Shown here: positions 32,091 through 41,242 of the stretch, piece after piece
Numbering within the stretch: position 1 is the first letter of the stretch
Layout of the letters: the number at the start of each line of letters is the position of its first letter
DNA from: Marinicella algicola
Lineage (GTDB): Bacteria; Pseudomonadota; Gammaproteobacteria; Xanthomonadales; Marinicellaceae
Assembly: GCF_028401385.1 (NCBI RefSeq)
Contig: NZ_JAQOMR010000001.1
Location: 1,180,501 to 1,244,500, forward strand
Direction: 5' to 3'
Length of the DNA: 64,000 nucleotides
Translations under genes and position numbers: made by a program
The notes under the pieces: generated by a model
Seen by the model: only the letters and a program-made list of their open reading frames with translations
Databases searched by the model: none
What the model was told of the DNA's origin: nothing

Positions 32091-32411
32091 ATGCTTAAAC
32101 TGAAATTCATCGGCAATGATGATACCGTCTATGACCTGGAAGTAGAGGAAGGCTCCACGGTTATGGAAAACGCCGTCCGCAACGGCGTTCCGGGCATTGA
32201 GGCCGAGTGCGGCGGAGCCTGCGCCTGCGCCACCTGCCACGTCTACGTGGATGAGGCATGGATAGCTAAGGTCGGCGAGCCTGAGCCGATGGAGGAGGAC
32301 ATGCTCGATTTTGCAATCGATGTCCGGGCCAATTCTCGCCTTTCCTGCCAGATCAACATGCGACCGGAGTTCGACGGACTGACGGTGCGCATACCCGACG
32401 AACAGGGCTGA
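32091..32411 (+). CDS. 2Fe-2S ferredoxin, adrenodoxin type
   Basis: Electron carrier with one [2Fe-2S] cluster. In the 106-residue protein the ligands are C40, C46, C49 (C-x5-C-x2-C within AECGGACACATCHVYV) and C86 (RLSCQI), the vertebrate/ISC-type ferredoxin pattern; C44 is an extra cysteine. The ATG follows GTCCAGGAA. Its partner could be a P450, a ferredoxin reductase or Fe-S assembly enzymes; nothing adjacent decides this. folP follows. Intact. Confidence 0.93.
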   Translation: MLKLKFIGNDDTVYDLEVEEGSTVMENAVRNGVPGIEAECGGACACATCHVYVDEAWIAKVGEPEPMEEDMLDFAIDVRANSRLSCQINMRPEFDGLTVRIPDEQG

Positions 32412-32504
32412 CAGGCCCCTGTCTCGGTTTCGGTTCCGGACGAGGGATTGTCTTGTGTAGCCGGAACGCGGCGGCGGGCCACGCCTGCAAGGGAAGGGTC
32501 GTTT

Positions 32505-33377
32505 ATGAGACCAGCCCAGGCTGAACTTTTCAGATTACGCCATCTCGATTGCGCCAACGGCCGGATGCTGACGCTCGGTCCGAGGGGCGGGCTGATGGCG
32601 ATTGTCAATGTGACGCCCGACTCGTTTTCCGATGGTGGCCGGTTTGCAGATGAGTCTGCGGCGGTCGAATTCGCGCTTGGCGCGGTGGCGGATGGCGCCG
32701 CTATTCTCGACATTGGCGGAGAATCAACGCGGCCCGGTGCACAACCCGTTAGTGCTGACGAGGAACAGGCACGTGTCTTGCCCGTCATTGCGGCACTGGC
32801 CGAGCAGACCGATGCATTGATTTCCATCGATACCTGGCGCGCCGAGACCGCGCGACTGGCTATTGACGCCGGTGCTCACATCATAAATGACGTGACCGGC
32901 GGATCTGGAGAACCGGATATTCTTGCTGTCGCAGCCCGGACTGGCGCAGGCTATTGTCTGATGCACACAAGCCGGGGGCGCGATTGTCTTAAAGATGCCG
33001 TCGCCGACCAACTCGCCTTTCTTAAGCCGGCGCTTCGGGCTACATCCGAGGCGGGGCTCTCCGAAAGTCAGATCGTCATCGATCCTGGTTTCGGTTTCGG
33101 CAAGGAGACGACTGACAATCTTGAGATCATGGCGCGTCTTGATGTGCTGCACGCCCTCGGTTTGCCGATCCTGATCGGGACCTCGCGCAAGCGCTTCGTC
33201 GCAGCAATGAGCGGGGGCGAGGATAATCTGACTCGGGATTTCGGCACGGCGGCAACGACTGCTTTGATGCGTCTTTCCGGTGGAGCACTCTTCCGCGTTC
33301 ACAATGTCGCAGCCAGCCGCGCCGCGCTGGCCTTTGCCGACGACATCATCGCCAGGCATCATGGAGGTCTCTCATGA
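32505..33377 (+). CDS. folP: Dihydropteroate synthase FolP
   Basis: Joins p-aminobenzoate to dihydropterin pyrophosphate in folate synthesis; the sulfonamide target. Motifs are NVTPDSFSDGGRF, LDIGGESTRPGA, NDVTGGSG and the late DPGFGFGKETTDN and LIGTSRKRF. I start at ATG 32505 (GGAAGGGTCGTTT upstream), giving 290 residues; an upstream in-frame start at 32448 would add an Arg-rich stretch without similarity. The stop overlaps the folB start by four bases (ATGA), so the folate genes are translationally coupled. Intact. Confidence 0.95.
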   Translation: MRPAQAELFRLRHLDCANGRMLTLGPRGGLMAIVNVTPDSFSDGGRFADESAAVEFALGAVADGAAILDIGGESTRPGAQPVSADEEQARVLPVIAALAEQTDALISIDTWRAETARLAIDAGAHIINDVTGGSGEPDILAVAARTGAGYCLMHTSRGRDCLKDAVADQLAFLKPALRATSEAGLSESQIVIDPGFGFGKETTDNLEIMARLDVLHALGLPILIGTSRKRFVAAMSGGEDNLTRDFGTAATTALMRLSGGALFRVHNVAASRAALAFADDIIARHHGGLS

Positions 33378-33744
33378 ACGGACGTTATGCCATCACACTG
33401 AAGAATTGCGCCTTTTTGCCACGCATGGCGTTATGAAGGAGGAGGAGCGGCTCGGCCAACGCTTCTATGTCGATATCGTCATGGAGATCGAGGACGATGC
33501 CGCGCGTCTTCGTGATGACTTCTCGCATGCGGTCGATTATGGCGAGGTCCATCGCCTGATCGGCGAAGTGGTGACCGGCCGCCGCTTCAAGCTGATAGAA
33601 GCGCTGGCGCATGCAATCGCTGTTACTGTGACGGCCCGCTATCCGGCGATACGGCGGGCCGAGGTTGCGGTGCGCAAGCCATCCGCGCCGGTGCCCGGAG
33701 TGCTTGATTATGCCGAGGCACGGGTGGATTACGATGTGCGCTGA
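33374..33744 (+). CDS. folB: Dihydroneopterin aldolase FolB (frameshifted)
   Basis: Cleaves dihydroneopterin to hydroxymethyl-dihydropterin and glycolaldehyde, one step before FolK. ATG 33374 reads MNGRYAITLKNCAFFATHGV once five T at 33413-33417 become six; without that the frame stops within 20 codons. The body has the catalytic ATHGVMKEEERLGQRFYVDI, the VDYGEVH motif and the C-terminal VRKPSAPVPG. Repaired length is about 123 residues, normal for FolB. Overlaps folP by 4 bases and folK by 11. Confidence 0.9.
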
Positions 33745-34244
33745 TAAGGTGCGTGCCGCGCTCGGTCTTGGCGGCAATCTGGGAGACCCGGCGCAGGCCA
33801 TGGCGCGCGCCCTGAAGATGCTGGATGCGGAGCCGCAGTCGCGGGTCGCTGCGGTGTCGCGTCTCTATCGCACGCCGCCCTGGGGGCCTGTCGCGCAGCC
33901 GCCGTTCGTCAATTGCTGTGCGCTCGTTGATACCGGTCTTTCTGCGGAAGCGCTGATGCGCTTCTGCCTTGCCGTCGAAAAGATCTGAAGCGGGTCCGCG
34001 ATCAGCGCTGGGGGCCGCGGCTCATCGATATTGATATCCTCACGTTCGGCACCCTGTCGCGCGAGAGCGAACTGCTGACGGTGCCGCATCCGCGCATGAC
34101 TGAGCGTGGTTTCGTGCTCATTCCGCTATCGGAAATAGCACCGGAGTTTTCAGTCGAGGGCGCAGCATCGCCGCATGGAGCGCAGAGACCGATCAACAGG
34201 GTATCGACCCGGTCAGCGACAACGGGAACTGGTGGAAAGCCTGA
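33734..34244 (+). CDS. folK: HPPK, 2-amino-4-hydroxy-6-hydroxymethyldihydropteridine diphosphokinase FolK (two frameshifts)
   Basis: Transfers pyrophosphate from ATP to hydroxymethyl-dihydropterin, making the FolP substrate. ATG 33734 gives MCADKVRAALGLGGNLGDP; RLYRTPPWGPVAQPPFVNC follows. A missing G at about 33982 hides the join from VEK to DLKRVRDQRWGPRLIDIDIL, which carries the two metal-binding Asp; TVPHPRMTERGFVLIPLSEI is next. A missing C at about 34160 leads into the C-terminus (SIAAWSAETDQQGIDPV) ending GNWWKA at 34244. Repaired length about 170 residues. Completes the folP-folB-folK operon. Confidence 0.88.
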
Positions 34245-34250
34245 AAAGCG

Positions 34251-34801
34251 CTAGTCGATCGACCCGACCGCAAGCGGGTCGGTTTGTCGCTTCAGTGATA
34301 GTCCGATCACCGGCACATACCGTGTGCTGCCCTTGATCAGGAGTGTGATGTTCAGGTCATCTGCGCTGACAAGACGGGTGACGAGCGCGCCTTCGACATC
34401 TTCGCGTTTGAGCGAAATCACGGCCTTGCCGTCATTGACTGAACCGCCGGTGACCTCAAGACCATCGCCTTTCTCACCATCGAGAAAACGACCGCGATAA
34501 CCGTCTTCGTCACGGATGAACACCGCCGTCATCGGATGGGAAAAAGTCCTGCACGACACGAGCCTTCGAGTCTGAACCCCTCCTGGCTGTCTTCGAGCGC
34601 GAGGCCGTCGAGTTCACAGCGGAAGCGGGTTCCCTTCATCTTGCCTTCGACAATCTTGCCCGGTCCGGACCATTTTCCAGCGACCTGCCGGAAAAACGTG
34701 CCGTCATCGCCATCGGCCGCCGCGCCGGATGGCAATGCCACCGCGAGCGCCGCGGCGACAAGTGCAGGGAAAATACGGCACGCGGCCGGTCGTCTCGTCA
34801 T
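34251..34801 (-). CDS. Exported hypothetical protein (frameshifted)
   Basis: A protein of about 183 residues with a signal peptide (MTRRPAACRIFPALVAAALA, cleavage near GAAADG). It then shows FFRQVAGKWSGPGKIVEGK and LEGSCRAGLFSHPMTAVFIR, suggesting a small periplasmic beta-rich domain. Five A on the plus strand at 34541-34545 should be six; this break separates the two halves. The gene is convergent with folK with a 6-bp gap. I do not recognise a named family. Confidence 0.65.
34260..34286 (+). terminator. Possible terminator after folK
   Basis: CGACCCG / CGGGTCG stem with an eight-base loop and a following GGTTTG. It overlaps the 3' end of the convergent hypothetical gene, so it would terminate folK only. 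Confidence 0.4.
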
Positions 34802-35373
34802 GCGGTGTCCCGATTCAAGCTTCAGAGCACGTTTTGGTTGAGGCGGCAGAATGGCGCGGAAACGTTAAGCTTTGGTTTGCTTGCTGTCGGATCACGCCAG
34901 CGCGTGCGGTGTAAGCTGGCTTTCCGGTCTGCTCACCAATCGCACCCGCGACATTCACGTTTGCGGCCATATTTTGAATAGGCGCGGCGAGGCTTCGGTC
35001 TACTGTGCTGTGCCTGCTAGTGGATTGATAGGATCAATCCACTAGCAAAGAAACTTCCGTAAATGTCTGGGGCACAATAATTTATTTGAATTTACTACTC
35101 TTTTTCTATCACCTCAGCGGGCACGCTTGCTGCTCTTGTCGTGCTCCTTCGTACCGTACCCAAACGCTTTAGTCCGGCAGTTTTGGGAACATAAGCCCAA
35201 TTGTTTGAACTGGTGCAGTCAAAAATCACGGATCGCATCGTTGGTACAGCGGACCATCAGAAATGCCGCCACAGACGCTCGTTTGTGTCGGATTTAATGT
35301 ATATGTTTCAATGGGTTATATTCTTTCAGCACACCCTGCCGAAATTATGAAGGTTTGGGGCATGTCTATGCTA
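34802..35373. other. Intergenic region with palindrome, next to the IS remnant
   Basis: A 572-bp gap, AT-richer after about 35040 than the flanking genes. No credible gene. It holds the palindrome at 35015-35047 and ends at the presumed left end of the IS5-family element, so part of it may be foreign DNA. Confidence 0.5.
35015..35047. repeat. Perfect 15-bp inverted repeat with a 3-base spacer
   Basis: TGCTAGTGGATTGAT - AGG - ATCAATCCACTAGCA. No T-tract follows on either strand, so it is not a standard terminator. It lies in non-coding DNA about 330 bp from the IS remnant. It could be an operator, a recombination or transposon-related site, or a relic of an inverted duplication. Confidence 0.75.
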
Positions 35374-36283
35374 GGCTGATTGTGATCAGGCGCGGGATAC
35401 GGACGCCGTTAGGCCGGCTCGAAATTCTATGAATAATAGCAATACCTTGCGAGGCGTCTTGTTGTGAGACGGATATGGGCGACGTTGATCGATGCTTCGG
35501 CTGATACGATGGATTTATCCCACTCCTTTGCCAGTCTCCGGCATCGTCCGAGCCACGCAAATGTGCGCTCGGCCACCCATCGGCGCGGTAGAACCTGGAA
35601 GCTTTTACGATCTCAAGGCTCCATTGGCCGATCCTCTTGAGCGCGCCGCGCAGTTTCGGTCCCTGATAGCCGCCATCGGCGAAGATATGGCGCAGCCACG
35701 GGCAGGACCTCCGGACGGAGGAGAGAACGGCAGGAGCGTCATCGCGGTCCTGAATATCGGCGGCATGGACGACAAGGCCAACCATGAGGTCGATAGCGTC
35801 GAAGACGATGTGCCGTTTACGACCCTCGATTTTTGCTCGCGTGGAAACCGCGAACCCCGCCGCTTTCCGTGGTTTTGACGCTCAGGCTGTCGATGACCCC
35901 TGCAGTCGGCGAGGCTTCGCGCCCCTCCAGCTCCCGCGTTTCCAGGACAAGGTGGAAACGGATAGCCTGCAACAGGCCGTTGTCGCGGCAATCGTAGAAA
36001 TAGTGCTGAACCGTCGAATAGGCGGCAGGTCCTTCGCCAACTGGCCCCACTGACAGCCGGTCGTTGCCATATAGAGGATTGCATTCATGACCTCCCGCAG
36101 ATCGGTCATGCGTGGACGCCCGAGCCGCCTGGGTTCTGGATGATCGCGGCGATCAACGCCCATTCATCGTTCGTCAGCTCGCTTGCGTAACGTGGCGCGT
36201 TGCGGCGATATTCGCGGCAGGCGGTTTCAGTCCAGGGTATGTGTGGCTCCGTTCGGTTTGACGACAGAACTGAATCACAAGCC
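35374..36283 (-). mobile_element. Decayed IS5-family insertion sequence (ends tentative)
   Basis: About 0.9 kb around the transposase remnant. Possible imperfect terminal inverted repeats read inward as GGCTGATTGTGATCAG from 35374 and GGCTTGTGATTCAG from 36283 on the opposite strand. I could not identify a target duplication, so the ends are only a proposal. Size fits the IS427-type branch of IS5. Confidence 0.55.
35427..36240 (-). pseudogene. IS5-family transposase, degenerate
   Basis: Pieces in three frames spell an IS5-family DDE transposase: EYRRNAPRYASELTNDEWAL at the N-terminus, LGRPRMTDLREVMNAILYMA, TGCQWGQLAKDLPPYSTVQH, the ADGGYQGPKLRGALKR region with the second catalytic Asp, then [20 protein letters not shown] with the catalytic Glu, ending [11 protein letters not shown] at 35427. 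The usual start codon position reads ATA (36240). Besides single-base breaks, about eight residues are missing between EIVK and the GFQVLPRRW region, a deletion that polishing would not explain. So, unlike the other broken genes here, this one is probably truly dead. Confidence 0.85.
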
Positions 36284-36403
36284 ACTGAAACCGCTCAACT
36301 CTTTTCGAGTTGGGCTCTTTGAGGGGCGGCTTCCAGAAGGCTCCCATCTGGCGTACTGCAGATGTTTGCAGTTCGAAACCCCTATGATTGCGGTTCATTA
36401 CAT

Positions 36404-37485
36404 CTAGGTCGCGTCAGATTTGGACAGGTCGCGTTTTTGTCCCGGGCCAAGGTCGTTGATGAAATCACTGATGCCGGGGCGTTTCAGGGCGTTGAACGGC
36501 ATAGGCCGGCATAGGTCCATCGCCGCAATGCCGATCCGTGCGGTCATCATCCCGTTGATCATGCCTTCTCCGAAGCGGGCGGAAAGCTTTGAGGCTAGAC
36601 CGTGACCCAGCACCTGTTGGACGAGGCTGTCGCCGACCGCAATCGAGCCGGTTACGGCGAGATGGGCCAGTACGTCGCGCATAAGCCGGAACATGCCGAT
36701 AGAACCCGGACGGCCGCCATAAAGCTCGGCCATGTTGCGGACCAGCCGCATCGATTCGTAAAACACATATAGAACGTCCACCGCGGCCCGCGGGCTGATG
36801 GCCGTAACCACTGATACCCGTTTGGAAGCATTGAGAATGAGCGAACGCGCCCTGATGTCGAGCGGCGCCATCATCTCGCGCTCGCAGAAATCGACAAGCT
36901 GCGGGGCATCGACAACGGCATTGTCAAGTTCACTCAGGCGCTGCCGGCCCCGAGCGGTTTCTGCCTTTCCGGCGACGAGAGCCGCAAGTTCTGCAACCGC
37001 TTTGCGGGCCGCACCTGTGTCGCTTCCGGCACGGGCCTGCGCCAATTGAAGCTTGATGTTCTGGACTGCACCAAGTCTGACAATCGCGACGACCTCGCGG
37101 ATGGCGATCACGACGGCGGCAAGGCCGCCGACCATCACGGCGCCCAGAGCCAGCCAGCCTAGCCAGGGCGCGCGGGCGAACAGGCTGCGCACGAGGTCAT
37201 CGATCCAGAGCCCGAGCGCCAGTGAAAACACAATTCCAAAGGCAACCGTCGCAAGTTTGCCGAACGAAAAACGCCGCTTCTTCATGGTTGCGACCGGCGG
37301 ATCGAGTTCATCGTCCGCAATGGTTCCAGCATCGCTGAAAAAGGATCTTCCTCGTCGGGTGTCATCATCACATCGGGGTCGTCAAAGTGACGTGGCTTGC
37401 GACGCTGGGTGCTGTCGCCGCGGCGGTCGTCTTCGGCGATATCGAAGACGGCGGGCTTTCGTGGCTCGTTGGTGCTCGGGGTCAT
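36404..37485 (-). CDS. TIGR01620 / YcjF family membrane protein (frameshifted)
   Basis: Inner-membrane protein of the YcjF (DUF697) family, almost always next to ycjX. ATG 37485 gives MTPSTNEPRKPAVFDIAEDD, a polar N-terminal tail; five A on the plus strand at 37338-37342 should be six, after which the tail runs through DDELDPPVATMKKRRFSFGK. Two membrane helices follow (LATVAFGIVFSLALGLWI and WLGWLALGAVMVGGLAAVVI), then the helical DUF697 domain with GGRPGSIGMFRLMRDVLAHL. Repaired length about 360 residues. Its start overlaps the ycjX stop (ATGA). Function unknown; stress-linked in E. coli. Confidence 0.85.
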
Positions 37486-38956
37486 GCCAGCCGGTCTCCC
37501 AGTAGAAACTGCAGGGCGCGGTCAAGACGGATATGCGGGATCGAAATTCCGTCATCCTGATTCTCAACGTCGATTTCCGGTGGGCGAAAACGCACGGCAT
37601 TGACGTCCGCAAGATTTTCCGGTGTTTTTCCTCCACGCCTCAATAGCCTGAAAAACGCATCGGGATTGGCAGGAAGGTCTCCCGGGAAAATTGCTGTTTT
37701 TCTTTTCCATCAAAGACTTCACAGCCGATTTTCTCGCCAGATATAGGTGTTCCTACGATCACCGGAAGCTGTATCGAACCGCTGTCTGCCATTGCTTCGC
37801 GCGTTGCCCTGACAGAGGCAATGGCCATGACTTCGGTGCCAGCACCCGCAGCGCCTATGGATCTGGCTGCGTCATCGACAAGGCGGCGGGTGAGCTTTTC
37901 CAGCCGGTCATGGCTTTCGTGATGCAGGTGGTCGGCCTTTGTCGCGGCAATCAGAACGCGGTCGATCCGCTTTCGGACAAGGGATGAAAGCCAGGTGTTG
38001 CGGCCTGGCCTGAAACAGGCCAGAACTTCCGAAAGCGCGTGTTCGAGATCGGCAACGGCTTCCTGCCCGCGGCTTAACGCCTGCAGCGTATCCACCAGCA
38101 CGATCTGGCGGTCGAGGCGGGCGAAGTGGTTTCGGAAGAATGGCTTGACGACTACGGACTTGTAGGCCTCAAAGCGGCGCTCCATCACGGCGGCAAGTGT
38201 GCCACGCTTTGCCGGACCTTCGCCCAGGCCTGGCAACGGAGCGAAGGTCAGTGCCGGTGAGCCCTCGAGGTCACCGGGCATCAAAAACGGCCGGGTGGCA
38301 GGGTAGACAGTGAGTGTTCGTCTGCCCGGCAGGCTCTGAGATAAGCGGTGAATGTCTCATGCAGTGCTTTCACCGTTTTTCATCGGCCGGGGCATCATAG
38401 TCGACGTTTCCGCTGAGCTGCAGCCATTCGCTGGCAAGTGATGCGCGGGCACCCGAACTGGCGCGCGCTTCAGTTTCTCTGGAAAAAGTCTGGAAATCCT
38501 GACCGAGAAGGGGAGGTCGAGCAGCCATTCGCCCGGATAGTCGACAATGTCGATCGCAAGCCGGCCGCGCGAGAACATCCGGTTCCAGCGGCTGGCGCTT
38601 TCATAGTCGATGATCAGGCGCAGTTCGGAGATCGCCCTGGTCGATTCGGGCCAGATCCGTTCATCCACCAGCTTGTCGATATGGGTTTCATAGTCGAAAC
38701 GCGGCACCTGGTCATCCGGCTGCTCGACCAACCGCGCGTCCGAAAGCCGCCCTGAACGCATGGCCTCGAACATCGGCAATCGTCCGCCGTGGATAAGATT
38801 GTGCACCAGCGAGGCAATGAAGACGGTTTTGCCGGCACGCGAAAGCCCGGTGACGCCGAGCCGCAGTGTCGGCTGGACAATATCCGTTGCACGATCGGCG
38901 ATCGTATCGAGCGTAAGCCTTGCGTTGTCGCCGAGCGACGTATGGATGGGCATCAA
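37482..38956 (-). CDS. ycjX: YcjX family GTP-binding protein (DUF463; four frameshifts)
   Basis: P-loop protein of the YcjX family with Walker A GVTGLSRAGKTVFIASLVHN near residue 35 and IDIVDYPGEWLLDLPLLGQD further on, resembling a G3 region. Start ATG 38956 or 38953 (MMPIHTSLGDNARLTLDTIA). Breaks on plus-strand coordinates: four G at 38510-38513 (five needed), five T at 38376-38380 (six), five A at 38283-38287 (six) and four A at 37687-37690 (five). Repair gives about 492 residues ending RALQFLLGDRLA at 37482. Forms a coupled pair with the ycjF-type gene. Precise role unknown. Confidence 0.87.
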
Positions 38957-39042
38957 GTGCGGCTTCCTCTAGCGGTTCAAACCGCAATATAGGTAAGCGT
39001 GGGTCACGATGAAAGGCGGTGAGCGGACAAGCGGCAGCTTGC

Positions 39043-39560
39043 TCACGGCGCAAGAAATGCGGTGATCTTCCATTCGGGCGCGCCATTTTGGGTGCTCATC
39101 GGCGCGCCTGTGTGATCCAGCACCGCGATACCTGCGGTCGGGTAACCATAGGGGCAGGTTGCATTGAAGGCTTCGTAACCGACGAGCATCAAAAGCATTT
39201 CTTCGATACCGGGATTATGCCCGCAGATCATGACCGATTGGCGATCCGCATGGTCTGCAATGGCCTCGATATAGGTAATCGGCGCGGCTTGGTAGAAATC
39301 ATCGATGAAACGGCATGAAGGCCTGCGCTCAAGCGCGCGATAGGCTGCGTCAGCCGTCTGGCGGCAGCGCATGGCCGACGACGAAGTATGACCTCGGGTA
39401 GATATCCTTCGGCTTTCAGGCGCGCGGCAATGGCGGCCGCATCATCAATACCGCTTTTGGAGAGCGGACGCTCGAAATCGCGCATTGTTGGTTCAGGCCA
39501 GACGGCCTGGGCGTGGCGGAAAAGGTAGATCCGTTCAGGGTGAGGGCTGATCGTCGACAT
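39043..39560 (-). CDS. SixA-type histidine phosphatase (frameshifted)
   Basis: Small histidine phosphatase superfamily member. The catalytic RHA motif is in RIYLFRHAQAVWPEPTMRDF near the N-terminus and the second catalytic His is in MICGHNPGIEEML. One base is missing near 39381-39383 (VILRSSAMRCRQTADAAYRA when repaired). Repaired length about 172 residues. SixA proteins remove phosphate from phosphohistidine, for example in phosphotransfer domains; whether that is its substrate here is unproven, though a hybrid histidine kinase (cckA) lies 1.7 kb away. Confidence 0.85.
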
Positions 39561-39960
39561 TGCTCATCTCGAAGCGGCATGAAGCGGTTTCGGCTGGGCG
39601 GCATCCGCAATTGCGGCAGATCCGCTGGTTCGAAGATGTCTTTAGCACGAAATTTCCGCAAGCCCCTGCGATTTTTTGCCGCGCCCGCATGGTTTTGAAA
39701 ACCCAACCGGGTCACGTTGGAATTCGTGTTGGTTGCACGTTCTGCCCGTCCGGGCGAGTTCGCGCGGTGAGAGAACGTCCATAACCGTCGCAATGCAGTG
39801 AAGGGCATCATTTCTGTGCAATTTCTGCCCTGCGTTGCTTAAATTTTAAAAAAGTGGCCTATTTTTTCGACAGAGTTTTTACTGCTTAAATTTAATGCAG
39901 AGGCTTGAATAATCTGGGTTGTTTAGGATATACAGCGGCCGTGGGGTGTTGTTCAGGAGA
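39561..39960. other. Intergenic region between sixA-type gene and dksA
   Basis: A 400-bp divergent region. The last 120 bp before dksA are AT-rich with T and A runs, fitting a promoter. No gene or named motif seen. Confidence 0.5.
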
Positions 39961-40386
39961 ATGGCTTTGAACAAGAACATTGATCTTAGTAGCTATGTTC
40001 TCTCCGATAACGAAGAGTTCATGAATCCCAACCAACGGGCCTATTTTCGCGCGAAACTTATCGCCTGGAGAAACGATATTTTGCGGGAAGCACGCGAAAC
40101 GCTCGACAATCTGGCAGCCGAAAATGCCAATCTCCCGGATATTGCAGACCGGGCCTCTTCCGAAACCGACCGATCCATCGAACTCAGGGCGAGAGATCGT
40201 CAGCGCAAGCTGATTTCCAAGATCGATTCGGCACTGCGTCGGATTGACGAAGGGACCTATGGGTATTGTGAGGAGACAGGCGAGCCGATCAGCTTGCGGC
40301 GGCTTGATGCGCGACCGATTGCAACGTTGTCGATTGAGGCGCAGGAGCGTCACGAGCGACGCGAGAAAATCTACCGCGACGAATAG
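39961..40386 (+). CDS. dksA: RNA polymerase-binding transcription factor DksA (cysteine-poor type)
   Basis: Binds the secondary channel of RNA polymerase and works with ppGpp in the stringent response. The coiled coil lies near 30-100, with the tip region DRASSETDRSIELRARDRQR. The C-terminal zinc-finger fold keeps only one of the four usual cysteines (YGYCEETGEPISLRRLDARP, no later Cys), so it should not bind zinc as in E. coli. GTTCAGGAGA runs straight into ATG 39961, which is too close; TTG 39967 (MNKNIDLSSYVLSDNEEFMN) is better spaced and may be the real start. Intact, about 140 residues. Confidence 0.9.
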   Translation: MALNKNIDLSSYVLSDNEEFMNPNQRAYFRAKLIAWRNDILREARETLDNLAAENANLPDIADRASSETDRSIELRARDRQRKLISKIDSALRRIDEGTYGYCEETGEPISLRRLDARPIATLSIEAQERHERREKIYRDE

Positions 40387-40395
40387 CATGACACA

Positions 40396-40431
40396 CCAAA
40401 AGGCCGCGCCCGATCAGGACGCGGCCTTTGG
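40396..40431. terminator. Bidirectional terminator between dksA and the fliO-like gene
   Basis: CCAAAAGGCCGCG pairs with CGCGGCCTTTGG (one bulged A) across an 11-base loop, between convergent genes. Confidence 0.85.
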
Positions 40432-40463
40432 TTTGCTGACTTGTTCTGCCGGGCCCCGGCGTA

Positions 40464-40838
40464 TCACGTGCTCTCAGTACGCGGGCCTTCAGCCTGTTTC
40501 TGATCTTCGGCTTTTACGGCATTTTGCTCGGCTGCCGCCCTGTGGCGAGTGCCGATGGGCGCGGGAATGCGCGTTTCAAGCAAGATGTCGTTCGGCCCGC
40601 CGATCATGACCAGATGTTCGACATTGTCTCGCCGGATCAAGACCACACGGCGGCGCGCATCGACGGCTGCTGCGTCAACGACGAGAAGCCGCGGGCGCCT
40701 GTTTTTCCCACCCTTGATGAAGGGAGAAGGCGGACGGTGGCGCAGGAGATACCAGATTGCCAGCACAGCCAGAACGATGATGCCGATGGAAAGGATCGGG
40801 AAATCGAATAGGGCGTTGCTGAATGTCGTGTCTCCCAT
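40464..40838 (-). CDS. FliO-like flagellar biosynthetic protein
   Basis: A 124-residue protein with one N-terminal membrane helix (FPILSIGIIVLAVLAIWYLL) and a small beta domain RRPRLLVVDAAAVDARRRVV then LIRRDNVEHLVMIGGPNDIL, the pattern of FliO, an accessory protein of the flagellar type III export gate. Many alphaproteobacteria have such FliO-like genes away from the flagellar cluster and next to cckA, so a flagellar role is not certain. The tail is polar. Intact. Confidence 0.62.
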   Translation of the reverse strand: MGDTTFSNALFDFPILSIGIIVLAVLAIWYLLRHRPPSPFIKGGKNRRPRLLVVDAAAVDARRRVVLIRRDNVEHLVMIGGPNDILLETRIPAPIGTRHRAAAEQNAVKAEDQKQAEGPRTEST

Positions 40839-41242
40839 GGTTTACCTTTCGCTCGGCATTCGAGTGTCACCTTGATTTCAGCTCGGTTGTGGTGTGATTC
40901 AAATTTCACGCACTGATTTTGGTATGTGTTTGTGCTCGATATATCAAGCTTTCATCTTGTGGCTTCAAGGTCGATCCGGAGGCCTTGTTGTTCCGTCCAC
41001 GGTTTTGCTCGCAAAACACCCAAAATTAAGCATTTCCGGCTATTGTTCCCGCACGAGAGCCGGTAACCCGTGCATTGGGCCGGCTGAAAACAAAAGCCAG
41101 TCCGGGGGCAGCTACGGGGTCTTTCTGCGATTGCCGCGGAGATGGGTTCATCAGCGTTGGCAACGATATGCTCTCGCTGAGCTGCCGTTCGCGGCCCTGA
41201 GTGTTTTTCATACGGCCGGATTGTGCGGAGAATGAGGTTGCG
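40839..41242. other. Intergenic region between the fliO-like gene and cckA
   Basis: A 404-bp divergent promoter region. No convincing gene; no TTAA-N7-TTAA site and no clear hairpin. Confidence 0.5.
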
